Positions 40,399 through 47,236 of a stretch of DNA of 47,236 nucleotides are shown here, in pieces. A program made the position numbers and the translations under genes. The notes below the pieces were generated by a model. The model had not been told where the DNA came from and did not search any database. It saw only the letters and a list, made by a program, of their open reading frames with translations. The stretch lies in the NCBI GenBank assembly GCA_024224815.1, contig JAAENC010000044.1, positions 1-47,236 of the forward strand, given 5' to 3'. Source of the stretch: Chloroflexota bacterium (GTDB taxonomy: Bacteria; Chloroflexota; Anaerolineae; Anaerolineales; Villigracilaceae). Position 1 is the first letter of the stretch; every line of letters begins with the position of its first letter.

Positions 40399-40872
40399 CT
40401 ATCGTTTTAAACGCGGAAAAAGTTGAGCTACCTTTGCTTTATATTGCAGATATTCCTCACCAAAATGTGCAGAAAGGTATTCCTCTTCTTCTCTAATAAA
40501 GATTTTAAAAACCAGATAAAAAACAAAAGGTGTTCCCAGAAAAATCCAGGAGGAAGAAAGAAGAGATAAGCCGGGAATAATAAAAACAGCCCATGCCGCA
40601 TAAATTGGATTGCGTGAGTAGCGAAAAACACCTTCTGTGATCAAAATCCCCTCTTTGAACAGAAGCGTTACCTGCCGAACAGAGACAATTAGCAAAGGGA
40701 TGCCTATTGCCAGAAAAAAGCCTCCAAGCAGAAGCAAGCTAAAACGAGGAGCGAAGCGGATGAAAAAAATATCGGGAAAATAAAGCGTCAGCACGGTTGC
40801 AAATCCGACATAGAGAATCGTATAGAAGGCTAACTTTCCGCCAATCCCTATAATTGATGCAGTATCTTTCAT
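40399..40872 (-). CDS. Isoprenylcysteine/phospholipid methyltransferase-like membrane protein
   Basis: A 157-residue integral membrane protein with about four helices. The motif GVFRYSRNPIYAAW and the C-terminal EEEEYLSAHFGEEYLQYKAKV are the hallmark of the ICMT/PEMT-like family that uses S-adenosylmethionine near the membrane. The natural substrate in bacteria is generally not known. Start ATG 40872 has GGAGG 5 nt upstream, so the earlier in-frame start at 40887 is not used. It is a single gene, upstream of EF-G2 on the same strand. Confidence 0.82.
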   Translation of the reverse strand: MKDTASIIGIGGKLAFYTILYVGFATVLTLYFPDIFFIRFAPRFSLLLLGGFFLAIGIPLLIVSVRQVTLLFKEGILITEGVFRYSRNPIYAAWAVFIIPGLSLLSSSWIFLGTPFVFYLVFKIFIREEEEYLSAHFGEEYLQYKAKVAQLFPRLKR

Positions 40873-40973
40873 TTCAGCCTCCACCACATGGCTACGCGAA
40901 GAGTATTTCGCGCCATCGTGGTAAAATTACGGACTTATTTTACCCTTATCTCTATTCAAGACGGAGCTTCTCA

Positions 40974-42941
40974 ATGAAAAAAGCAGATGTACTTTTTAAG
41001 AACGCTATAGTCCTAACAATGGATGAAGAACTTCGACAATTTAACCCCGGTGCGCTCGCAGTGAGCGGAGATAGCATTGTGGCCGTTGGCGCCGAAAAGG
41101 ACCTGCTCGCCAACTACGAAGCGGACGAAGTGATCGATGTTGGGGGAAAAATCTTGATGCCCGGCTTGGTCAACGCACACACACATGTTCCCATGACGCT
41201 TTTGCGCGGCCTTGCTGATGACTTAAGGCTAGATGTTTGGCTGATGGGCTATATGATGCCCGTTGAGCGAGAATTTGTGACCCCAGAATTCGTTCGTTTA
41301 GGCACGCAATTAGCTTGCGCCGAGTTAATTCGTAGCGGCGTAACATCCTTTGCCGATATGTATTATTTTGAAGACCATATCGCAGAAGCGACCGCCGAAG
41401 CAGGCATGCGCGCCCTTTGCGCCCAGTCTGTAATGAAATTCCCTACGCCCGATGCCGGTTCTTACGAAGATGCTCTTGCTCTCACGCGCACTTTTATTGA
41501 GCGCTGGAAAGATCACCCCCTTATTGTCCCGGGTGTTGCTCCCCACGCACCTTATACTTGCACCCCCGAAATTCTACAAGCCTGCGCTTCCTTAGCAGTT
41601 GAATTTGATGTGCCTATTCATACTCATTTGGCAGAAACAGCCACAGAAGTAGAAAATATCCGCGAAGCAGAAGGTATTCCTGTTATCCCCTATGTTAAAA
41701 AGCATAATATCTTCGATGCAAAAGTTCTCGCCGCTCATTGTGTGCATATTGATCTTGGCGAAATTCGCACCCTGTCACAAACTGGGGCAGGCGTGGCTCA
41801 TAACCCCTCATCCAATATGAAACTGGCTTCTGGCGTTGCCCCTGTCCAGAAAATGATCGACGAAAAAGTAAATGTCGGGATCGGCACAGACGGCCCCGCA
41901 TCAAATAACGACCTGGATATGTTTGAAGAAATCCGCCTGGCAGCATTCATCGCAAAAGGATTTAGCGGGGATCCCACCGCTGTTCCGGCAGCTACCGCGC
42001 TGACAATGGCAACCCGTTTAGGAGCAAATGCGCTTCACATCGGGGATTTGACTGGCTCATTGCAAGTGGGCAAACGAGCCGACCTGATCTTGGTCGATAT
42101 TTTCGGCTCCCACAACACCCCCCACTTCCGCCGTGACCCGAACAACGCCTACGTTCAACTCGTTTACGCCACAAAATCTACCGATGTAAGCGATGTAATG
42201 ATTAACGGTAATTTCGTCATGCGCGAAAGAGAACTACTAACCCTAAACGAAACCGATCTGATGGAAAAAGCGCAAGCTTATGCAATCAAAATTGACGATT
42301 TCCTCACCGAAAGAGAAGAATCTCTACTCTCGAAATTGGTCGCGCTGGGCGGCTCTATGGAGGAAGAATCCTTCGAGGTGCAAACAAAGGTCAAATTGAC
42401 AGAGCAGGTTGATGTCAAAGCTGCGCTGGCAAATTCCGAACTAAAAATTCTCCGCACAAAACACTATCGAGAACATGACGCTTATTTCTCCTTTGAAGAT
42501 CCATCGCAAGGACGCTTACGCTATAGAGAAGACGAATTTATCGACGAAGCAGGCAATGTAGAACAAGTCCGCGCGCGCCTAACGCTTATCGGACAAGCAA
42601 ATGAAGAAGAATTCAAAGATGATGTACTTCTTTCACGAAGTCGTTATCTAGCACCAGCAACAAACTCACTCCGCTTTTATCGTGAATATTTCAAACCTGT
42701 ATCTGAAACAATCATCCAAAAAGAGCGCTTGCGCTGGCTCGTCAAATATAAAGGGACAGAGTTCTATATCAACTTTGACTCTTTCGACAAACCGGACTTA
42801 GGCAATTTCCTCGAGATCAAAACACGCACTTGGAGTCTGAGAGATGCAAAGAAAAAAGCCAAGCTAACCTCGGCACTTTTAGACCAACTTAACCTGGGCG
42901 AACATGCAACCATCAAAGACGACTATATTGAACTTGCTTGA
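40974..42941 (+). CDS. mtaD: MTA/SAH deaminase fused to a CYTH domain
   Basis: A 655-residue fusion. Residues 1-440 form an amidohydrolase of the 5'-methylthioadenosine/S-adenosylhomocysteine deaminase family, with metal ligands HTH (His69, His71), His218 (IHTHLAET), AHCVH (His255/His258) and Asp306 (GTDGPASNND). Residues 466-655 form a CYTH domain (adenylyl cyclase class IV/thiamine triphosphatase fold): FEVQTKVKL replaces the usual ExExK second Glu by Gln, with YREDE and LRWLVKYKG later. Start 40974 (MKKADVL) has GGAG 8 nt upstream; the earlier in-frame start overlaps the divergent gene. Function of the second domain is unknown. Confidence 0.88.
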   Translation: MKKADVLFKNAIVLTMDEELRQFNPGALAVSGDSIVAVGAEKDLLANYEADEVIDVGGKILMPGLVNAHTHVPMTLLRGLADDLRLDVWLMGYMMPVEREFVTPEFVRLGTQLACAELIRSGVTSFADMYYFEDHIAEATAEAGMRALCAQSVMKFPTPDAGSYEDALALTRTFIERWKDHPLIVPGVAPHAPYTCTPEILQACASLAVEFDVPIHTHLAETATEVENIREAEGIPVIPYVKKHNIFDAKVLAAHCVHIDLGEIRTLSQTGAGVAHNPSSNMKLASGVAPVQKMIDEKVNVGIGTDGPASNNDLDMFEEIRLAAFIAKGFSGDPTAVPAATALTMATRLGANALHIGDLTGSLQVGKRADLILVDIFGSHNTPHFRRDPNNAYVQLVYATKSTDVSDVMINGNFVMRERELLTLNETDLMEKAQAYAIKIDDFLTEREESLLSKLVALGGSMEEESFEVQTKVKLTEQVDVKAALANSELKILRTKHYREHDAYFSFEDPSQGRLRYREDEFIDEAGNVEQVRARLTLIGQANEEEFKDDVLLSRSRYLAPATNSLRFYREYFKPVSETIIQKERLRWLVKYKGTEFYINFDSFDKPDLGNFLEIKTRTWSLRDAKKKAKLTSALLDQLNLGEHATIKDDYIELA

Positions 42942-42958
42942 TTTTTAAAGGCAAATTT

Positions 42959-44167
42959 ATGCAAAAAACACTAAAAAACACAGCAAAATTTTTCGCGATC
43001 ATCTTTGCGATTCTATTTGTGATTTCCTTCGTCGCAACGCTCTTTTTATACAATCTTGAAAAGAACGCATTCGACCCAAATACTTATAAAAGCGCACTGG
43101 AAAACGAAAATATATACGAACGTCTCCCGGCTGTCATTGGCGACCAACTCGTCGCCACAATGGGATTAGACCTGTGCAAAGAAAACTCGATCGCCTGCGA
43201 CGTAGAAAACAGAAGTGCCGCAACAGAATCGTGCTTGGAAAACGCACTCGGAAACGAAGCCTATATCGCGCTTTCCAACAACGAACGCCCTCCCTCCGAT
43301 GCTGAAAAAGAACGTGCTACTTCCTGTTTTGAAGAATATGGCTACCCAACAGTAGAAAGCAATGACAACAAATTTGCACCGCTACTTAAAAACCTGACGG
43401 CAAAAGATTGGGAACTCTTCATAGAAGCGCTTATCCCACCTGAAACGCTAAAAACACTCGGTGAAGAAACCATAAATCAAACCTTTGCCTTTTTCAACGG
43501 CAACACTGATTTTATAAGCATCCCCATTCACTATATCAAAACTTCCCTACTCAGCGAAAAAGGCATAGACGCCGTCTTTATTTTATTGGAAGCCCAACCA
43601 CCCTGCTCTTTCTCAGATCTAACAACGCTCGTAAGCGGAGAGATTCCCTTTTGCAACCCACCAGAAGAATCTCAAGCACTTCTTAAGCCCATCATCGAAA
43701 CACAAATAAAAATTGCCCTGGCATCAATCCCAGATCAGAAAAAAATCGTCGAAAAATCGACTGTAAATACTGGTTTTTTCGACATCCAATCCCTCCGCGT
43801 TCTCATGCGCCTAAGCCCCTTGCTTCCCATACTATTCTTGCTCCTCGTCACAATGCTCATGGTACGCTCGCTATACACATGGTTGCGCTGGTGGGGAATC
43901 CCACTCCTTGTAGCCGGCAGTATAAGCCTCATAATGAGTCTATTAACTGGGCCTATATTTCGTTCAGCGCTCAATATCCTTTTCCTGAGCAGAACATCCA
44001 TGCAAATTTCGGGCAGCGCCCTCGAGTTAATTTACGATCTTATCCAAACAATTACACACGGGCTTATAGAAAATATCACACTCTACGCCCTAATTATTAC
44101 TATCATAGGATTAGCAATGACCATTGGCGCAACATTTTCTAAGAAAACTGACGAAGAAATCGCATAA
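42959..44167 (+). CDS. Membrane protein of unknown function
   Basis: A 402-residue protein: one N-terminal helix (FFAIIFAILFVISFVATLFLY), a long extracytoplasmic domain (about 45-280) with seven cysteines, several of them likely to form disulfides, and three further helices near the C-terminus (LPILFLLLVTMLMV, GIPLLVAGSISLIMSLL, LYALIITIIGLAMTIGA). No motif is recognised. The start is ATG 42959 after AAAGG, not the in-frame 42938 that overlaps the previous gene. It is 17 nt after the deaminase fusion, so probably co-transcribed. Confidence 0.75.
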   Translation: MQKTLKNTAKFFAIIFAILFVISFVATLFLYNLEKNAFDPNTYKSALENENIYERLPAVIGDQLVATMGLDLCKENSIACDVENRSAATESCLENALGNEAYIALSNNERPPSDAEKERATSCFEEYGYPTVESNDNKFAPLLKNLTAKDWELFIEALIPPETLKTLGEETINQTFAFFNGNTDFISIPIHYIKTSLLSEKGIDAVFILLEAQPPCSFSDLTTLVSGEIPFCNPPEESQALLKPIIETQIKIALASIPDQKKIVEKSTVNTGFFDIQSLRVLMRLSPLLPILFLLLVTMLMVRSLYTWLRWWGIPLLVAGSISLIMSLLTGPIFRSALNILFLSRTSMQISGSALELIYDLIQTITHGLIENITLYALIITIIGLAMTIGATFSKKTDEEIA

Positions 44168-44189
44168 CCCCACCTTTGCTTTAAATGTA

Positions 44190-44220
44190 AAAATGGGTCT
44201 TGCTTTGCAAGACCCATTTT
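44190..44220. terminator. Bidirectional terminator
   Basis: AAAATGGGTCTTGC (44190-44203) pairs perfectly with GCAAGACCCATTTT (44207-44220), loop TTT. It serves the preceding membrane protein gene and the convergent regulator operon. Confidence 0.92.
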
Positions 44221-44248
44221 TTATCTACAAACAAATACACCCAGCATA

Positions 44249-44557
44249 TTACTCTGGCAAATCGCTTAGAAGTTCCAGCATTTGTTCTCGATAAGTTCGG
44301 AAAGCTTTACGTCCATCATCAGTTAAGCTCAGCATTGTATGAGGGCGTTTTCCCTTAAATGTCTTTACAACATAAATATATTCTGCCTTTTCTAATTTAC
44401 TCATATGCGCAGAAAGATTTCCCCAAGTCATTCCTGTTTGAGCCATCAGAAAGATAAAGTCGGCACTGTCTAATACATAGAGCAAAGCCATTATCATAAG
44501 ACGAGCAGGCTCATGAATTAAACGATCCAGATCATTAAGAACATGTTTCTCTGACAT
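44249..44557 (-). CDS. Winged-helix transcriptional regulator (ArsR/HTH_27-like)
   Basis: A 102-residue DNA-binding protein: MTWGNLSAHMSKLEKAEYIYV is the recognition helix and turn, TFKGKRPHTMLSLTDDGRKAF is the wing. This is the HTH_27 (MarR/ArsR-like) type often found with small membrane proteins. The start is MSEKHVL at 44557, directly after the stop (44560) of the upstream membrane gene. It probably represses its own operon through the palindrome at 45561-45577. Confidence 0.83.
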   Translation of the reverse strand: MSEKHVLNDLDRLIHEPARLMIMALLYVLDSADFIFLMAQTGMTWGNLSAHMSKLEKAEYIYVVKTFKGKRPHTMLSLTDDGRKAFRTYREQMLELLSDLPE

Positions 44558-44559
44558 AA

Positions 44560-45201
44560 TTATGCATTTTCCTGAGGAGGTGGATACGCCTTTAAGAAAC
44601 GAATAAGATACCACAAACCAATCCCTACAACCAGTATCGCAGGGAAAAGAAATACGAGATAACCTGGATCAATTCCATAATTTCCATTTATCCAGAAATC
44701 AATCGGAACAGGTAAAGCAAACATCAAGCCTATAAAATAGAGTCTTTCAAAATCCAAAAAATAAGCCATCAGGCCAAAGACAAGCACCATATTACCTGCA
44801 TAGAGTAATGGAAAAAAAGTTTTCAAAGAGAATCCTGTCTCGATCTTCCCGCTATTTACACCCTCAAAAAACCAATATACAGCCAAGCCTACAACAATAG
44901 AAAGAAAAAGAATAAGCCTGACATTCTTTTCCTTCTTCTGGCGGACTGCGCCAAATTTAACACGCCCCATACGCGGTACCGTAATAAATCTTTTCGCTGC
45001 CCAAAATGCAGTCATTACAATCAGCATCAACCCAAGATAAACAGCCAATACCTGATTTTTGCTCAAAGATGTTTTATCAAGAAGGGCACTAATTCCCATT
45101 AGCGCTAGCAATAAGCCAAGATAAATATCCCATAACCCATCGTCAAAAAAAGATTTCCAAGCCTTACGTTCGAGTTCCTTCAAATTAACCATACTAGACA
45201 T
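44560..45201 (-). CDS. Membrane protein of unknown function, regulator-linked
   Basis: A 213-residue protein with about six helices (IYLGLLLALMGISALL, VLAVYLGLMLIVMTAFWAA, LILFLSIVVGLAVYWFF, LLYAGNMVLVFGLMAYFL, and two more) and the N-terminal phrase ERKAWKSFFDDGLWDIYLGL, which recurs in small bacterial membrane proteins encoded beside HTH_27 regulators. Start ATG 45201 follows AAGGAGG. It is the second gene of a three-gene operon. Function unknown, possibly a redox or stress-related membrane sensor. Confidence 0.75.
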   Translation of the reverse strand: MSSMVNLKELERKAWKSFFDDGLWDIYLGLLLALMGISALLDKTSLSKNQVLAVYLGLMLIVMTAFWAAKRFITVPRMGRVKFGAVRQKKEKNVRLILFLSIVVGLAVYWFFEGVNSGKIETGFSLKTFFPLLYAGNMVLVFGLMAYFLDFERLYFIGLMFALPVPIDFWINGNYGIDPGYLVFLFPAILVVGIGLWYLIRFLKAYPPPQENA

Positions 45202-45211
45202 CGAAACCTCC

Positions 45212-45511
45212 TTATTTAATTGCCAAGAAAAATACAGCCACACCAGCCACTAAGGTAAAAACACCCAATGCGATGAGCATAATTCGTATTTTCTTCTCGC
45301 CATCACTTAGTTCAGAAAACTTTCTCGGCTGCACCGTCTTTTCATCAGCAAAAACTATTCCCAGAGCCACTCCACAACATAACCCTATCCCATATCCAAG
45401 AACCCTGTTTTCTGAAAACTCTGCCAACAATAGTCCTAAAAACATACCCAAGGTTGCCCCCTTCCCGAGTTTAGCAACCAAAGACTTATTACGCTCACTT
45501 TGCTCATTCAT
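45212..45511 (-). CDS. Small membrane protein, first gene of the regulator operon
   Basis: A 99-residue protein with two helical stretches (GATLGMFLGLLLAEFS and LGYGIGLCCGVALGIVF region, then IMLIALGVFTLVAGVAVFFLA). The start is MNEQSERN at 45511 with AAGGA 8 nt upstream; the in-frame 45562 lies inside the operator palindrome and promoter transcript start and is rejected. Unknown function; co-transcribed with the 213-residue membrane protein and the regulator. Confidence 0.7.
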   Translation of the reverse strand: MNEQSERNKSLVAKLGKGATLGMFLGLLLAEFSENRVLGYGIGLCCGVALGIVFADEKTVQPRKFSELSDGEKKIRIMLIALGVFTLVAGVAVFFLAIK

Positions 45512-45560
45512 CTTTCCATTCCTTTTTCGTAGCTTCAGCTTCACTTTGCGAAACAAATAC

Positions 45561-45577
45561 ACTTTGTACTACAAAGT
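45561..45577. promoter_or_regulatory. Palindromic operator of the small regulator operon
   Basis: ACTTTGTA (45561-45568) and TACAAAGT (45570-45577) are perfect complements around one C. It lies just downstream of the -10 box, over the expected transcript start, an ideal repressor site. Confidence 0.75.
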
Positions 45578-45587
45578 CATTTGCCAC

Positions 45588-45616
45588 AGTATACATATAT
45601 CGAGGTTCCTTGTCAA
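45588..45616 (-). promoter_or_regulatory. Sigma-70 promoter for the regulator operon
   Basis: Minus strand TTGACA (45616-45611), 17-nt spacer, TATACT (45593-45588). Full consensus -35 box; strength implies control by the adjacent operator. Confidence 0.85.
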
Positions 45617-45664
45617 GTACGACTCAACAAGATACACTGAAGAAAAATACTTGGAGGTCTCCCA

Positions 45665-46429
45665 ATGAATAATCCCACACTAAAATTAATGCATACCCAC
45701 GGATCTGTTCGCCGATACAAACCAGACCCTGTGCCTGCTCCCCTTGTGGAAACGATCGTTAGCGCCGGACAGCGGGCTTCCACATCTTCCAATATGCAAG
45801 TTTATAGCGTAATTGCCGTCACAAATGACGAAAAACGCGCTCAAATAGCCCAAATAGCAGGTGGGCAAAAACATATCACCCAAGCCCCTGTTTTCCTCTT
45901 ATGGTGTGCCGATCGTGCCCGCCTTGACAGAGCCTGTAAAATTCGCGGCTATAAGCAAAATACAGAAACCCTCGAAAACTTTCTCGTTGCCGCAGTAGAT
46001 GCAGCCATCGCCGCACAAAATGCCGCCCTCGCCGCCGAATCGCTGGGATTAGGTATCTGCTATATCGGCGCGATTCGTAACGATGCGGCTGCTGTCATAA
46101 AATTACTTAACCTTCCAAAAGGCGTTTTTCCTATCACAGGCATGACTCTTGGCTACCCCGAAAAAGCGCCCATGATTCGCCCACGTCTTCCCCAAGAAGC
46201 CGTTCTCCATTGGGAAAACTATAATCAAGACCAAGACGATGCACTTCACGCATACGATCAGGCAATGATAGAAACGGGTATCTACAACAATCGTCAAATC
46301 TCCGTTCCAGGCAAAGAAGGAGAAATGGAAGCTTACGGCTGGATGGAACACACTGCTCGGCGAGTAACCAAAGCACAACGGGAAGAAATGCTCTCCATTC
46401 TCAAAAAACAAGGCTATGGCATGAAATAA
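45665..46429 (+). CDS. NfsA-like nitroreductase/flavin reductase
   Basis: A 254-residue FMN protein of the NADPH nitroreductase (NfsA/Frp) subfamily: HGSVRRYKPDPVP (12-24), QRASTSSNMQVYSVIAV (36-52), AAQNAALAAESLGLGICYIG and TLGYPEKAP(M)IRPRLP are typical. Members reduce nitro compounds, quinones or flavins. A site TTGGAGG lies 8 nt before the start. It is divergent from the small membrane-regulator operon, so it may share the regulator. A SAM methyltransferase follows 2 nt later. Confidence 0.9.
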   Translation: MNNPTLKLMHTHGSVRRYKPDPVPAPLVETIVSAGQRASTSSNMQVYSVIAVTNDEKRAQIAQIAGGQKHITQAPVFLLWCADRARLDRACKIRGYKQNTETLENFLVAAVDAAIAAQNAALAAESLGLGICYIGAIRNDAAAVIKLLNLPKGVFPITGMTLGYPEKAPMIRPRLPQEAVLHWENYNQDQDDALHAYDQAMIETGIYNNRQISVPGKEGEMEAYGWMEHTARRVTKAQREEMLSILKKQGYGMK

Positions 46430-46431
46430 GC

Positions 46432-47085
46432 ATGCAAAAAATCAGCCGCGTTTCTCGTACGAAAGAAGAAGCAAGTCAAAATTACGATCGGCTCAGCCGC
46501 TGGTACGATATCTTTGCCAGCAGCGAAAAGAAATTCACCGACATTGGTTTAGAAATGCTTGCTGTACAAAGCGACGAATCCGTTCTTGAGATCGGTTTTG
46601 GGACAGGATATGCGCTCCTGAAATTAGCATGCTCGGCACACCCCAAAACAGTTCATGGCATCGACATCTCGAGCAAAATGCGCACAATCACAGAGGGCAA
46701 ACTTCAGCGCGTCGGCCTAAAAAATTCTGCCCACCTAAAAACAGGCGATGCCTTAAAACTCCCCTACGATAATTCTCAATTTGACGCCATTTTTATCAGC
46801 TTCACACTGGAATTATTCGACACCCCCGAAATACCTATCATCCTCCAAGAATGTCACCGCGTTCTAAACACCGGTGGCAGGCTGGGAGTCGTCGCGCTAA
46901 AAAAAGAAGATTGCCGCGCCATCCACATTTATGAATACTTTCATAAAAAGATGTCCACCCTCGTAGACTGCCGCCCCATTTATGCGAAAGAAAGTATTGA
47001 AGATGCAACATTTCAAATTACACAAAACAAGAAAATGACAATGTGGGGACTTCCGATTAACATTTTACTTGCAAAAAAGTCATGA
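46432..47085 (+). CDS. Class I SAM-dependent methyltransferase (UbiE/Methyltransf_11-like)
   Basis: A 217-residue methyltransferase. Motif I is VLEIGFGTGYALLKLA (about 50-65), followed by the acidic end of strand 2 VHGIDISSKM, motif II GDALKLPYDNSQFDAIFIS and HRVLNTGGRLGVV. The substrate cannot be told; a quinone or small aromatic is typical of this group. It starts 2 nt after the nitroreductase stop, so the two are one operon. The stop lies 18 nt before the IS-like sequence. Confidence 0.87.
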   Translation: MQKISRVSRTKEEASQNYDRLSRWYDIFASSEKKFTDIGLEMLAVQSDESVLEIGFGTGYALLKLACSAHPKTVHGIDISSKMRTITEGKLQRVGLKNSAHLKTGDALKLPYDNSQFDAIFISFTLELFDTPEIPIILQECHRVLNTGGRLGVVALKKEDCRAIHIYEYFHKKMSTLVDCRPIYAKESIEDATFQITQNKKMTMWGLPINILLAKKS

Positions 47086-47101
47086 CTAATAGAGAAAGTA
47101 A

Positions 47102-47159
47102 AGTACCACCACCAAAGGTGGTGGCTTGAAGTGTTGCACCTAGAAGGTGCGATGGTACT
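47102..47159. repeat. Three-stem structure, probable IS200/IS605-like right end
   Basis: An outer stem AGTACC/GGTACT (47102-47107/47154-47159) encloses two hairpins: CCACCACC-aaa-GGTGGTGG (47106-47124) and GCACCT-aga-AGGTGC (47136-47150). It lies 3 nt after the stop of the partial transposase-like ORF, where right-end hairpins of IS200/IS605 elements are found. Confidence 0.6.
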
Positions 47160-47162
47160 CAT

Positions 47163-47236
47163 CTAATCAAACAAACGATCTTGGTTACCGGCAAACTGTT
47201 CTTCCTTCTTCATCTGCCATTTTACATATTTGCGGA
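47163..47236 (-). CDS. C-terminal fragment of an IS200/IS605-like transposase (partial)
   Basis: The last 24 codons before a TAG stop (47163-47165) read RKYVKWQMKKEEQ then FAGNQDRLFD; the gene runs off the right edge. The RKYV.WQ...E pattern resembles the final helix of Y1 (TnpA) transposases, and typical end hairpins follow. Together with the ORF start at 1-18, same strand, it may be the other end of the same kind of element. Identification rests on a short fragment and context. Confidence 0.5.
   Translation of the reverse strand, partial: RKYVKWQMKKEEQFAGNQDRLFD

Noticed and set aside
1-47236. CRISPR arrays, tRNA and rRNA genes
   Set aside because: No regularly spaced repeats, cloverleaf or rRNA-like segments were noticed on either strand by eye; a tRNAscan/Infernal run would be decisive.

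Overview
This 47.2 kb window looks like a bacterial chromosome segment of moderate GC content. It is probably from a Chloroflexota bacterium of the Anaerolineae type. That placement is inferred from gene content (SufBCDSU with a SufR-type regulator, YqeC-MocA fusion, OTR-family octahemes, EF-G2, many dispersed hairpin repeats) and no marker search was possible. No tRNA, rRNA or CRISPR array was found. Both ends of the window lie in IS200/IS605-like sequence: the first bases hold the start of a minus-strand ORF and the last bases hold the end of a minus-strand transposase-like ORF, each next to an 8-bp-stem hairpin. The window may therefore be a contig broken at copies of one IS.

Layout. 1-520: IS edge, a probably truncated gene, a possible small peptide gene inside a long palindrome. 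580-8054: GAF-PAS histidine kinase, a frameshifted small gene, a lipoprotein, a YqeC-MocA fusion, a lipid kinase, a PlsC-type acyltransferase and a large membrane protein. 8268-15199: a complete SUF iron-sulfur assembly locus (sufC-sufB-sufD-small protein-sufS-sufU on the minus strand; sufR and a SufT-like MIP18 protein on the plus strand) with mirror-image divergent promoters. 15314-19356: an XRE-cupin regulator, then an operon of ArsR regulator, sulfide:quinone oxidoreductase-like flavoprotein, DUF1641 protein, single-cysteine DsrC/TusE-like protein and DsrE-family protein.

19938-38083: a dense multiheme cytochrome and sulfur-transport island. It has a nonaheme cytochrome with a cytochrome b-cytochrome c partner; a convergent minus operon with NrfD-type quinone protein, 4x[4Fe-4S] protein, octaheme cytochrome and two tiny membrane proteins; a NarXL-like two-component pair; a LysR regulator; two octaheme cytochromes of the tetrathionate reductase (OTR) family; a second copy of the ArsR regulator; a heptaheme-EF-hand-cytochrome b fusion; and two YeeE/YedE sulfur transporters, one with a cysteine-less rhodanese domain and a C-terminal GGCG tail. 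By count there are 41 CXXCH motifs. Together these genes suggest respiration of, or electron exchange with, inorganic sulfur compounds (tetrathionate, thiosulfate, polysulfide, sulfite or similar) linked to the quinone pool, plus cytoplasmic persulfide handling, under sulfur-responsive (ArsR), two-component and LysR control.

38162-47162: EF-G2, an isoprenylcysteine methyltransferase-like protein, an MTA/SAH deaminase fused to a CYTH domain, a membrane protein, a small self-regulated membrane-protein operon with a winged-helix regulator, an NfsA-like nitroreductase and a SAM methyltransferase, then the right IS edge.
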